Source of the DNA: Jiangella asiatica
GTDB lineage: Bacteria > Actinomycetota > Actinomycetes > Jiangellales > Jiangellaceae
Assembly: GCF_004349065.1 (NCBI RefSeq)
Contig: NZ_SMKZ01000002.1
Span: 186,001 to 250,000, forward strand
DNA: 64,000 bases
Reading direction: 5' to 3'
Every line of letters begins with the position of its first letter. Positions within the stretch are counted from its first letter, which is position 1. The notes under the pieces were generated by a model. That model saw nothing but the letters and a program-made list of their open reading frames with translations. It was not told the origin of the DNA and did no database searches. Position numbers and translations under genes: made by a program. Shown one piece after another: positions 1 through 7,416 of the stretch.

Positions 1-523
1 GCACCTGGCTCTCCGGGGTGCGTGCCCCGATGGCGCCCCAGGAGACGGTGTCGGCGATGTACTGCGGGCTGATCGGCTCGAGGAACTCGCAGCCGACCGG
101 CAGCCCGACCCCGAGCACCTCGAACAGCAGCTCGCGGGCGACGCGCAGGCCGCGCTGCACGTCGAAGGTGCCGTCCAGGCCGGGGTCGTTGATGAGGCCC
201 TTCCAGCCCACCGTCGTGCGCGGCTTCTCGAAGTACACCCGCATGACGACGCACAGGTCGTCCCGCAGCGCGTCGGCCACCGGCCTCAGGCGCTGGGCGT
301 AGTCGAGTGCCGCGGCCGGGTCGTGCACCGAACATGGACCGACCACCACCAGCAGCCGGTCGTCGTCGCCGGCCATGATGCGGCGGACCTCCGCGCGGCT
401 GGACCGGACGAGCGCGGCGTGCTCCTCGTCCATCGGCAGCTCTTCGAGCATCCGGGCCGGCGGCAGCAGAGGCTGGAACCCGGTGATGCGCAGGTCGCCG
501 GTGGGGGAGTGGGGCTCGGACAT
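1..523 (-). CDS. aroG: Class I DAHP synthase, 5' part (runs off the window)
   Basis: 3-deoxy-7-phosphoheptulonate synthase condenses phosphoenolpyruvate with erythrose-4-phosphate, the first step of the shikimate pathway, in the cytoplasm. The minus strand reads from ATG at 523 without a stop to the window edge (about 174 residues). Class I (AroF/G/H) motifs are visible: VVVGPCSVHDP near residue 50, VMRVYFEKPRTTVGWKGLIN near 85-105, LPVGCEFLEP and ISPQYIADTVSWGAIGARTPES near 145-170. The start is supported by AAGGAG seven bases upstream. The C-terminal half lies outside the window. The leader region upstream (590-711) suggests control by attenuation sensing tyrosine/phenylalanine supply. Family assignment is firm; which aromatic amino acid feeds back on the enzyme cannot be read here. 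Confidence 0.93.
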   Translation of the reverse strand, partial: MSEPHSPTGDLRITGFQPLLPPARMLEELPMDEEHAALVRSSRAEVRRIMAGDDDRLLVVVGPCSVHDPAAALDYAQRLRPVADALRDDLCVVMRVYFEKPRTTVGWKGLINDPGLDGTFDVQRGLRVARELLFEVLGVGLPVGCEFLEPISPQYIADTVSWGAIGARTPESQV

Positions 524-595
524 GTGCGGCGTCTCCTTGTCTCAGGTGAGCGGGACGCCCGTGTGGTCACCCGAGCCGGCCCGTCTCATGACGAA

Positions 596-619
596 GGGCA
601 GAGACGAGTGTCTCTGCCC
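596..619 (-). terminator. Attenuator terminator hairpin before aroG
   Basis: GGGCAGAGAC (619-610), loop ACTC, GTCTCTGCCC (605-596): a perfect 10-bp stem with a 4-base loop, about 73 bases before the aroG start. It is followed by TTCGTC rather than a long U tract, which is usual for actinobacterial intrinsic terminators. The 3' arm can alternatively pair with GAGACG at 587-582. Confidence 0.6.
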
Positions 620-623
620 TGCT

Positions 624-669
624 GGCTCCGGGTGGGTCGGTCGATCAGCGCGCGGCTCCACCCGGAGCC
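624..669 (-). promoter_or_regulatory. Alternative stem of the aroG attenuator
   Basis: Minus-strand bases 669-658 (GGCTCCGGGTGG, inside leader codons 10-14) are perfectly complementary over 12 bases to 635-624 (CCACCCGGAGCC), just downstream of the leader stop. The first segment can also fold on itself as GGCTCC/GGAGCC (669-664 with 659-654). A ribosome paused at the Tyr-Phe codons would cover the first segment and change which pairing forms. A clear antiterminator pairing to the terminator arm was not found by eye. Confidence 0.5.
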
Positions 670-698
670 GGCGCAAAATACCTCGATCGACGAACCAC
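645..698 (-). CDS. Putative aromatic leader peptide (17 aa)
   Basis: GTG at 698-696 opens an 18-codon frame reading MVRRSRYFAPAPGGAAR and ending in TGA at 647-645, about 120 bases before aroG. Tyr (TAT) and Phe (TTT) codons stand side by side at residues 7-8; both are A/T-rich codons that are rare in this genome. Placed before an aromatic biosynthesis gene and followed by alternative stems and a terminator-like hairpin, it fits a classical attenuator leader peptide. There is no Shine-Dalgarno sequence, but the -10 box at 706-711 would put the transcript start at the GTG, and leaderless translation is common in actinobacteria. This is inference from layout; no homologous leader was compared. 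Confidence 0.55.
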   Translation of the reverse strand: MVRRSRYFAPAPGGAAR

Positions 699-705
699 GA
701 CGCCG

Positions 706-711
706 ACTATA
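706..711 (-). promoter_or_regulatory. Probable -10 box (TATAGT) of the aroG leader transcript
   Basis: TATAGT on the minus strand matches the actinobacterial -10 pattern TAnnnT. Transcription would start about seven bases downstream, at 698-699, which is the first base of the GTG of the leader peptide, so the leader would be leaderless. No good -35 box is visible about 17 bases upstream. Confidence 0.5.
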
Positions 712-739
712 GCCGATCCCCGCACGATCCCGCCGATGA

Positions 740-1540
740 TCAAGGGGAGAGCAGGGCGGCGTGGTAGCCGAGGTTGGACGAGATCTGGTCGGCGTGCTCG
801 ATGACGGTCATGCTGAGCTCGGTCTGCCGGGTGGAGACGTTCATGGCCGATAGTGGTCCGGACACCGACAGCGCGGCGACGATGCGCCCGGACCGGCCGC
901 GGATGGGCGCAGCCAGACAGGTCCGGCCGAAGGCCAGCTCCTCCAGCTCGGTGGCGTAGCCCCGCTCGCGGACCTCGGCGAGCGCCTCCAGCAGCGCGTC
1001 GACCCCGGCGATTGTGTGCGGGGTGTAGCGGGCGTACTCGCTGCCGATGAGTGAGCAGATCTCTTCCGGCGGCAGCTCGCAGATGAGCGCCTTGCCCAGC
1101 GCCGTGGCGTGGAGTGGGCCGCCGCGGCCGATCAGCGTGGACGGCCGTGGAGCGTTCGCGCCTTCGAAGTGGCACAGGTAGAAGAGGCCGGTCTCGTGGC
1201 GCTCTGCGACGTTGACGCCGAGGCCCAGCGACGCGGCGAGGTTCTGCGCGAGCTGCCGCGACTGCTGGTGCACCGGCGACTGGTTGAGTCCGATTCCGGC
1301 CAGCGTCACCACCCGGGGGCCGACGCCGTACAGCCCGCTGCGGGGGTCGTGACTGAGGAAGCCGAGGTTGACCAACGCGCCCACCAGGCGCGAGACGGTG
1401 GACTGGCCCAGGCCGGTGGCAGCCACCAGCTCCGACGTCCGCCGCTCGGGATGCTCCTCGGTGAACGCCGACAGCAGCGACATCGCCCGCTCGACGCTCT
1501 GGGTGCCGCCGGCGGACTCACGAGCAGAGACTCGGGACAT
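740..1540 (-). CDS. IclR-family transcriptional regulator (first copy)
   Basis: 266 residues, the usual IclR length. The N-terminal winged helix-turn-helix spans about residues 13-75 (TQSVERAMSLLSAF, then LVAATGLGQSTVSRLVGAL). The C-terminal effector domain, about 90-260, holds the IclR signatures RPSTLIGRGGPLHATALGKA and IAAPIRxRSGRIVAALSVSGP-like text. It is transcribed away from the sugar ABC transporter at 1735, with an inverted repeat at 1583-1600 between them, so it most likely controls that transporter and the glycan locus and possibly itself. Its closest relative in the window is the IclR gene at 39449-40249, same length and roughly four in five residues identical, with near-identical recognition helices. 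The stop codon lies in a TGATCA context like that of the palindromic repeats further on. Confidence 0.93.
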   Translation of the reverse strand: MSRVSARESAGGTQSVERAMSLLSAFTEEHPERRTSELVAATGLGQSTVSRLVGALVNLGFLSHDPRSGLYGVGPRVVTLAGIGLNQSPVHQQSRQLAQNLAASLGLGVNVAERHETGLFYLCHFEGANAPRPSTLIGRGGPLHATALGKALICELPPEEICSLIGSEYARYTPHTIAGVDALLEALAEVRERGYATELEELAFGRTCLAAPIRGRSGRIVAALSVSGPLSAMNVSTRQTELSMTVIEHADQISSNLGYHAALLSP

Positions 1541-1582
1541 CGTTCACTCTCCCACCCGACGGGCGATTTCGGAATTCACATC

Positions 1583-1600
1583 CACATCGTAGATGATGTG
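1583..1600. promoter_or_regulatory. Inverted repeat, candidate IclR operator
   Basis: CACATC-GTAGAT-GATGTG, a perfect 6-bp inverted repeat 43 bases upstream of the IclR start, in the divergent region facing the transporter. On the minus strand it reads CATCTACGATG, close to the CATCTACATG core of the larger palindrome next to the second IclR gene (40279-40301). Confidence 0.5.
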
Positions 1601-1665
1601 ATCGTCGATCGCGCGAGGCTCCGGGCCGGGGGCCGCCTGGATCGGCAGGCCGCCGGCTGAGATGC

Positions 1666-1693
1666 TTGACACGTGGCAACATATGCGTAACCT
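1666..1693 (+). promoter_or_regulatory. Candidate promoter of the sugar transporter / glycan locus
   Basis: TTGACA at 1666-1671 and TAACCT at 1688-1693, 16 bases apart, a good actinobacterial housekeeping-type promoter. A further inverted repeat (TGAATG-N7-CATTCA, 1703-1721) lies just downstream, where a regulator could block transcription. The downstream gene starts at 1735. Confidence 0.55.
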
Positions 1694-1734
1694 ACTCACA
1701 TACTGAATGCAACCTCCATTCAGTGCATGGAGGC

Positions 1735-2655
1735 ATGGTGGCAGTCACGCACAGCACATCCAACCGGACGGCAGGAGAACCTCGCCGGCTGGGCGACGGC
1801 GCGTTCGCGCTGGTCCTGACGCTGCCCGGGTTCGCACTGCTCGCTGCCGTCGTCCTGTACCCGTTGATCGCGGCGCTGGTGACGGCGTTCTTCGAGCAGA
1901 GCCTTGTGCTGCCGGGCCGCGAGTTCGTCGGCTTCGACAATCTGCGCGACGTCTTCCAGGACGACTTCTGGCAGCTGCTCCGGCAGACCCTTGTGTTCAC
2001 GGCCGGCAGCACCATCCTGCCGTTCGTCATTGGGTTCGGCTTGGCGCTGGCGTTGAACACCGGCATCCGCGGCCAGCGCGTCTTCCGCGGCCTGCTGCTG
2101 GTGCCGTGGCTGGTGCCCGGCGTCGTGGTGTCGTTCCTCTGGATGTGGATCTTCAACGCGAACTACGGCGTGCTGAACGGGGTCTTGGAGAACATCGGCC
2201 TGCTGGACTCCCCGCAGGCCTGGCTCGCCGACCCGGGTCAGGCGTCGGCAGCGGTGATCATCGCCAAGACCTGGCAGAGCTTCCCGTGGATCATGGTCAT
2301 GCTGCTGGCGGCGCTGCAGACGGTGCCGGTGGAGCTGCACGAGGCCGCGGAGGTGGATGGCGCCGGTGCGGTGCGGCGGTTCTTCGCCATCACGGTGCCG
2401 CACCTGAAGGGCATCATCGGCATCGTCCTGCTGCTGGAGCTGATCTGGAACTTCCAGCACTTCGACATCATCTACGTCATGACCGGCGGCGGTCCGGCCG
2501 GCAGCACCCAGACGTTCGCCACGGCCGTCTACGAGACCGCCTTCAAGGGCTTCGACCTCGGCCACGCCGGCGCGATCGGGCTGCTCTGGATGCTCATCCT
2601 GATGGTCTTCGTCGTGGTCTACGTGCGTTACTCGGAGAGGGGCGAGGAGAAGTGA
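1735..2655 (+). CDS. Sugar ABC transporter permease (MalF/UgpA-like)
   Basis: Inner-membrane permease subunit of a carbohydrate ABC importer, about 306 residues. Six hydrophobic segments are evident, beginning with FALVLTLPGFALLAAVVLYP near residue 22. The EAA loop that docks the ATPase is at ELHEAAEVDGAGAVRRFFAITVP-like text near residue 205-225. Translation could begin at ATG 1735 or GTG 1738; GGAGG at 1729-1733 suits the GTG slightly better, and an in-frame extension upstream would overlap the promoter. The next permease starts inside its stop codon (GTGA overlap at 2652-2655). No ATP-binding subunit is encoded nearby, as usual in actinobacteria that share one MsiK-type ATPase. Confidence 0.93.
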   Translation: MVAVTHSTSNRTAGEPRRLGDGAFALVLTLPGFALLAAVVLYPLIAALVTAFFEQSLVLPGREFVGFDNLRDVFQDDFWQLLRQTLVFTAGSTILPFVIGFGLALALNTGIRGQRVFRGLLLVPWLVPGVVVSFLWMWIFNANYGVLNGVLENIGLLDSPQAWLADPGQASAAVIIAKTWQSFPWIMVMLLAALQTVPVELHEAAEVDGAGAVRRFFAITVPHLKGIIGIVLLLELIWNFQHFDIIYVMTGGGPAGSTQTFATAVYETAFKGFDLGHAGAIGLLWMLILMVFVVVYVRYSERGEEK

Positions 2656-3548
2656 CGGCGACGCCGGTCGTGACCGAGCTGCCTCCGGCCGAGGCGTCCG
2701 CGCCGCCGGCAGCCCGCCGTCGGCGGTCCCGGCCGGGACGGCTGGCGGCCTGGGCCGTCGTCGTGGTGTTCGGCGGCTTCGGACTGCTGCCCGCGTACTG
2801 GATGCTGGTCACCTCGCTGACCCCGCGTGAGCAGGCCTTCAGCTACCCGCCGTCGCTGATTCCGGACTCGCTGACGCTGGACAACGTGGCCAGCCTGGGC
2901 GACAACCCCGACCTGTTCCGCTACCTGACCAACAGCATCGTCGTATCGGTCATCACGGCGGTCCTCAGCGTCATCGTGTCCGCGTACATGGGCTACTCGT
3001 TCTCCAAGTTCCGCTACCGGGGACGCCGCTCGCTCATGTACCTCGTGCTGTCGTCCCAGATGTTCCCGCAGGCGCTCATGCTCGTGACGCTCTACGCCGT
3101 CTTCAGCGCCTACGGCCTGCTGAACTCCTACGCCGCGCTGGTGCTGTCGTTCACGACGTTCACGCTGCCGCTGTGCGTGTGGATGCTGAAGGGCTTCTTC
3201 GACACGATCCCGGACTCCCTGGTCGAAGCGGCCCGGGTGGACGGCGCGTCGCGGCTGCGCATCATCCACGCGATCGTGCTGCCGCTGTCGGCGCCGGGTC
3301 TCGTGGCGGCCGGGCTGTTCGCGTTCGTCCGCGGCTGGAACGACTTCATCTTCGCTCTCACCCTGGCCGGCCCGGACAAGCAGACACTGCCGCCAGGCCT
3401 GGTGAACAGCTACCTCGGCGAGGCGAGCGCTGCCTGGCCGGAACTGATGGCCGCCTCGCTGATGGCGTCCATCCCGGTGGTGATCGCGTTCATCGCCGCT
3501 CAGCGGTACCTCGTCGGCGGTATCACCGTCGGCGCCATCAAAGGCTGA
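2652..3548 (+). CDS. Sugar ABC transporter permease (MalG/UgpE-like)
   Basis: Second permease subunit, 298 residues, starting at GTG 2652 overlapping the stop of the first permease by four bases. The N-terminus is cytoplasmic and rich in Arg and Pro (PAARRRRSRPGR), followed by a first membrane segment near residue 38-58. The EAA motif is SLVEAARVDGASRLRIIHAIVLP near residue 193-215. The C-terminus (AAQRYLVGGITVGAIKG) is typical of MalG-like subunits. It forms the translocation pore with the upstream subunit and the lipoprotein at 3576. Substrate cannot be read from the permease; the neighbouring enzymes suggest oligosaccharides containing uronic acid and/or rhamnose. Confidence 0.93.
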   Translation: MTATPVVTELPPAEASAPPAARRRRSRPGRLAAWAVVVVFGGFGLLPAYWMLVTSLTPREQAFSYPPSLIPDSLTLDNVASLGDNPDLFRYLTNSIVVSVITAVLSVIVSAYMGYSFSKFRYRGRRSLMYLVLSSQMFPQALMLVTLYAVFSAYGLLNSYAALVLSFTTFTLPLCVWMLKGFFDTIPDSLVEAARVDGASRLRIIHAIVLPLSAPGLVAAGLFAFVRGWNDFIFALTLAGPDKQTLPPGLVNSYLGEASAAWPELMAASLMASIPVVIAFIAAQRYLVGGITVGAIKG

Positions 3549-3575
3549 CTACCAGGACAACCATGGAGGTTGACC

Positions 3576-4874
3576 GTGACCGGTACAGTGACCCGCCGCG
3601 ACCTGCTCAGGCTCATGGGCGTGGGCGCCGGAGCGTTCGGCATCGGAGGGTTGGTGGCGTGCGCGCCGTCGGCCGACAATGACGACGACGACTCCGGCGG
3701 CACCAGCGAGACCGGCGACGCCGCCCAGGACTTCTCCTTCGCATCGTGGAGCCTGGCCGACGACGCCTCGAAGGCGGAGATCCAGAAGCTGATGGACGCG
3801 TTCGCCTCGGCCAACGACGTCTCGGTCTCCGGCGTGCCCTACGCCTACAACGACTATCTGAACCAACTCACGCTGCAGGTCCAGGGCGGGCAGTTCACCG
3901 GTGCGGCGCAGCTGGACATCGCCTGGCTCGCCGCGCTCTCCGCGCTCGGCAAGCTGCGCGATCTCGGCTCCGTCGCCGAGGGCGTCGACTACACCGAGTC
4001 GGGGCTGCTGTCCGGCCAGGTCGACGGCGTCCAGTACGGCCTGCCGTGGACGACGGCCGCCATCGGCCTGATCGCCAACCGGGAGCACCTCGACCAGGTC
4101 GGCGTCACCGAGCCGCCGGCCACGCTCGCGGACTTCGAGGCCGTGCTGACCGAGCTCAAGGGGGCCGGCTTCATCCCCTACGCCGCGTCCACCAAGGTCG
4201 CGCAGCTCAAGGACATCCTCATCTGGATGGAGACGTTCGGCAGCCCACTGATCGACGGCGACCAGGTCACCATCGGCGACGACGCCAGCATCGAGGCCGT
4301 CACCTGGTACAAGAAGCTCTACGACCAGGGCCTCATCGCACCTGACGTCGAGCGCCTCGACGCGCGCAACCTGTTCAGTCAGGGTCGCGCGGCCATGTAC
4401 GACGATGCCATCGTGGGCAAGGCGTTCGTGGTCGGCGAGTCGCCGGACCCGGAGCTGCTGAGCAAGCTGACGGCACTGCCGCGCCCGGTCCTGGCCGCCG
4501 GTGACACGCCTCGCGCGGTCCAGTGGGGCCACGCCATCGTCGTCGTCGACGGCGAAGGCGCGGACACGGCCGCCGAGTTCGCCAAGTTCGTCACCTCGGA
4601 CGAGGAGCTCGTCCTCGGCTACTTCGAGGCGCTGGGCCTGCCGCCCACCACTGATACCGCCCTGGCGTCGGACACGGTGCAGAACGACCCGTTCACCGCG
4701 GAGTTCGGCGAGCGCATCACCGCCACGGCCACCCCGAACCCGTTCTGGCGGTTCCCGCAGTACGCCCAGATGGAGACCGCGGTCGCCGAGCAGGTCCAGG
4801 CCGTCCTCACCGGTGCTTCCTCGCCCGCCGACGCGATGCGGGCCGCCGGCGAGGCAGTCCAGGGTCTCGTCTGA
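3576..4874 (+). CDS. Extracellular solute-binding lipoprotein for sugars
   Basis: 432-residue family 1 solute-binding protein that captures oligosaccharides outside the cell and delivers them to the permeases. The start is taken as GTG 3576, six bases after GGAGG (3565-3569); the in-frame TTG at 3570 touches that ribosome site and is less likely. The N-terminus carries a twin-arginine motif (TRRDLLR) followed by a lipobox ending at Cys (GGLVAC, about residue 27), so it is probably Tat-exported and lipidated. An acidic linker (DNDDDDSGG) follows. The mature domain shows typical family text (QLTLQVQGG, DIAWLAAL, YGLPW). It lies 27 bases after the second permease. Confident family call, unknown sugar. 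Confidence 0.92.
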   Translation: MTGTVTRRDLLRLMGVGAGAFGIGGLVACAPSADNDDDDSGGTSETGDAAQDFSFASWSLADDASKAEIQKLMDAFASANDVSVSGVPYAYNDYLNQLTLQVQGGQFTGAAQLDIAWLAALSALGKLRDLGSVAEGVDYTESGLLSGQVDGVQYGLPWTTAAIGLIANREHLDQVGVTEPPATLADFEAVLTELKGAGFIPYAASTKVAQLKDILIWMETFGSPLIDGDQVTIGDDASIEAVTWYKKLYDQGLIAPDVERLDARNLFSQGRAAMYDDAIVGKAFVVGESPDPELLSKLTALPRPVLAAGDTPRAVQWGHAIVVVDGEGADTAAEFAKFVTSDEELVLGYFEALGLPPTTDTALASDTVQNDPFTAEFGERITATATPNPFWRFPQYAQMETAVAEQVQAVLTGASSPADAMRAAGEAVQGLV

Positions 4875-4886
4875 GGGCCCGCGAGG

Positions 4887-6494
4887 ATGCCGATGTCAAC
4901 CTCGCTCGGGCGGGACCGCCTGCTCGCGGCGTCGGCCACGCGCCGGCGATTCCTGACGTTGACCGGCGCGTCCGCTGCCGCCGCCCTGAGCCCGTGGCTC
5001 CTGGGTATCGCGAGCGGCAGCGACGGGCCGGCCACGCCACGACCCAGCGGCTACCCGTTCGCCCTGGGCGTCGCCTCCGGTGACCCGTTGCCCACCGCCG
5101 TCGTCATCTGGACCCGGCTCGTCGTCGATCCGCTGGCCCCGTTCGGCGGCATGGACTACCTGCGGATGCCGGTCGAGTGGCAGGTCGCCGAGGACGAGAA
5201 CTTCCGCCGGGTCGTCCGCAGCGGTTCGGTACAGGCCGTGCCGGAGTGGGCACACAGCGTCCACGTCGACGTCACCGGCTTGCGGCCGGCCCGGCAGTAC
5301 TTCTACCGGTTCCGGTGCGGGCGCGAGGTCAGCCCCGTCGGGCGGACCCGTACCGCACCCGCGGCCAATGCGTCGCTGGACAGGTTCTCGTTCGCGTTCG
5401 TCTCCTGCCAGTCGTGGACCTCGGGCTACTACACCGCGTACGCGGACCTGGCGCGGTACGACTACGAGCTGGTCGTGCATCTGGGCGACTACCTGTACGA
5501 GTACGGAGCCCGGCCGGAGGTGGCCCGGCAGGCCGAGCTGCCCACCCACCTGAGATACCCGACGCTGGGCGAGACGTGGAGCCTGGACCAATACCGGGAC
5601 CAGTACGCGCTGTTCAAGGCCGACCCCGACCTGCAGGCCGCGCACGCGGCCGCACCCTGGATCACCACCATCGACGACCACGAGGTCGCGGACAACTGGG
5701 CCGACGAGGCCGCCTACGACGGCGAACCGTGGGAGACGTTCCTGATCCGGCGGGCGAACGCGTTCCGGGCCCACTGGGAGCACATGCCGATGCGGGTGCC
5801 GAAGCCGGTCGGGCCGGACCTCCCGCTGTACCGCCGGTTCACCTTCGGCGACCTGATGGAGTTGAACATCCTGGACACGCGGCAGTACCGGTCGCCGATA
5901 GTCGCCCAGGCCAGCCCCGAGTGGCAGGACCCGGACAGGAGCATCACCGGCGCCGAGCAGGAGGCCTGGCTGCTGGACGGGATGGGCGCGTCGACGGCGC
6001 GATGGAACGTCATCGGCCAGCAGAACGCCATCGCGCAGCTGGACTCCAGGGCGGGCGCGGGCCAGACGTTCGGGATGGACCGCTGGGACGGCTACCCGGC
6101 CTCGCGGGCGCGGGTGCTCGGCGGCATCCACGAGCGCGGTGTCGGGAACGTGATCTCCATCGGGGGTGACCTGCACCGCAGCATCGCCTCGGACCTCGCA
6201 CTCGACGCCGGCGATCCGGGCGCCCCGCTGGTGGCCGCGGAGTTCGTCGGCACGTCCATCTCCTCCGGCGGTGACGGAGTCGACATCGACGCCGCCGGGC
6301 AGCGCACTCTCGCCGAGAACCCGCACGTCAAGTACGTGAACGTGCAACGCGGCTACGTCGGCTGCACCGTGACGCCGGACCTGTGGCGGTCGGACTACCG
6401 GGTGGTCGAGTACATCACCCGGCCCGGGGCGCCGGCGTCCACCCGCACCAGCCTGGTCGTCGAAGACGGCCGGCCGGGCATCCAGGCCGGATGA
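4887..6494 (+). CDS. phoD: PhoD-family alkaline phosphatase/phosphodiesterase, Tat-exported
   Basis: 535 residues. A Tat signal (TRRRFLTLTGASAAAAL) is followed by a PhoD N-terminal beta domain (about 50-150) and a metallophosphatase domain. Metal-site motifs are FVSCQSW near residue 172, VVHLGDYLYEYG near 196, TTIDDHEVADNW near 262 and ISIGGDLHRSI near 425. PhoD enzymes use Fe/Ca to hydrolyse phosphomono- and diesters outside the cell, including teichoic acid chains. ATG 4887 or 4893 could be the start; GCGAGG precedes both. It sits 12 bases after the binding protein and before glycan-degrading genes, which suggests that the glycan, or a linkage in it, is phosphorylated. It could instead be a phosphate-starvation enzyme that happens to lie here. 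Confidence 0.9.
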   Translation: MPMSTSLGRDRLLAASATRRRFLTLTGASAAAALSPWLLGIASGSDGPATPRPSGYPFALGVASGDPLPTAVVIWTRLVVDPLAPFGGMDYLRMPVEWQVAEDENFRRVVRSGSVQAVPEWAHSVHVDVTGLRPARQYFYRFRCGREVSPVGRTRTAPAANASLDRFSFAFVSCQSWTSGYYTAYADLARYDYELVVHLGDYLYEYGARPEVARQAELPTHLRYPTLGETWSLDQYRDQYALFKADPDLQAAHAAAPWITTIDDHEVADNWADEAAYDGEPWETFLIRRANAFRAHWEHMPMRVPKPVGPDLPLYRRFTFGDLMELNILDTRQYRSPIVAQASPEWQDPDRSITGAEQEAWLLDGMGASTARWNVIGQQNAIAQLDSRAGAGQTFGMDRWDGYPASRARVLGGIHERGVGNVISIGGDLHRSIASDLALDAGDPGAPLVAAEFVGTSISSGGDGVDIDAAGQRTLAENPHVKYVNVQRGYVGCTVTPDLWRSDYRVVEYITRPGAPASTRTSLVVEDGRPGIQAG

Positions 6495-6507
6495 GGAGGA
6501 GACCACC

Positions 6508-7416
6508 ATGCGTACCAGCACGGTCGTCGCGACGGCCGCCGTCTCGATGCTGGTGTCGGCCGGTGTCGCACACCAGACCGGCGCACTCCCGGGACAGGCC
6601 GACGAGGCTCGCCCGTCCGCCGCGCCGGTCGAGTTGGCCGTGGCGCCGCAGCAGCTCGAGGTGCTGGCCGGCTTGCCGTGCCTGCCGCACCCGGCGATGA
6701 ACGTCAGCCTGACCAACCAAGGCGCGGAGCCGGTGTTCGCCGACTCCTTCCTGACGGCGGACGAACCCCTCGAGCTGTCCCGGCCGTCGTTCTCGAGCTA
6801 CCTCCCGCCCGGCCAGGAGGTGTCAGTGCCATTCGTGGTCACCGCGCCGCACGGCACCGCGCCCGGTACCTACGAGGTGACCGGCGAGCTGCTCCAGCGG
6901 CTGCCCCGGGGCGACACCGTCACCGCCCGGGTAGAGGTGACGGCGCCGCCGCCGAAGACGCCGGGCAGCAACGTGCTGCTCGGCGAGCGCGCGACGCCGT
7001 CGTCCAGCTATGTGACGGCGTCGACGGCGTTCAACCCGTGCGGCGCCGTCGACGGCGACCGCACCTGGTCGCACGCCACGGCCTGGAACTCCGCGAACAG
7101 CGGCGTGTTCCCGAGCACCTACGAGGTGACGCTGCCCGAGCCGCGGACGATGAACCGGGTCGACCTCTACACCAGCCAGTCGGCCAGCTCCACTCCGGAG
7201 CGGCACGGGCTGCGCGACTGGGACGTGGAGGTGCTGGTCAACGGCTCCTGGCGGACGGTCGCGCAGGTGCGAGGCAACACCCAGCTGGTGGTCAGCTCCG
7301 TGTTCGAGCCGGTCGAGACGACGGCGCTGCGGGTGGTCGCGCTCGCCTCGAACGACGGCAAGTACGCCCGGATCGCCGAGCTCGAGGCCTACTACGACGT
7401 CCCGGAGCAGCCATGA
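6508..7416 (+). CDS. Secreted non-catalytic protein with C-terminal F5/8C (discoidin) domain
   Basis: 302 residues. A Sec-type signal sits at residues 1-27 (VVATAAVSMLVSAGVAHQTGA). A beta-sandwich region (about 40-150) resembles NEW3/Ig-like spacers (PPGQEVSVPFVVTAPHGTAPGTYEVTGEL). A discoidin/CBM32-like domain covers about 153-302 (NVLLGERATPSSS, VDGDRTW, MNRVDLYTSQS, ALRVVALASND, IAELEAYYDV). No catalytic domain is visible. GAGGAGGAG lies just before ATG 6508, and the stop overlaps the next start by ATGA, so the two are translationally coupled. It probably binds the polysaccharide or tethers it to the cell surface; that role is inference from the domain. Confidence 0.82.
   Translation: MRTSTVVATAAVSMLVSAGVAHQTGALPGQADEARPSAAPVELAVAPQQLEVLAGLPCLPHPAMNVSLTNQGAEPVFADSFLTADEPLELSRPSFSSYLPPGQEVSVPFVVTAPHGTAPGTYEVTGELLQRLPRGDTVTARVEVTAPPPKTPGSNVLLGERATPSSSYVTASTAFNPCGAVDGDRTWSHATAWNSANSGVFPSTYEVTLPEPRTMNRVDLYTSQSASSTPERHGLRDWDVEVLVNGSWRTVAQVRGNTQLVVSSVFEPVETTALRVVALASNDGKYARIAELEAYYDVPEQP

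Noticed and set aside
645-1175. Minus-strand open frame covering the aroG leader and IclR gene
   Set aside because: Its upstream part lies inside the IclR coding region in another frame; only the last 18 codons (leader peptide) have support.
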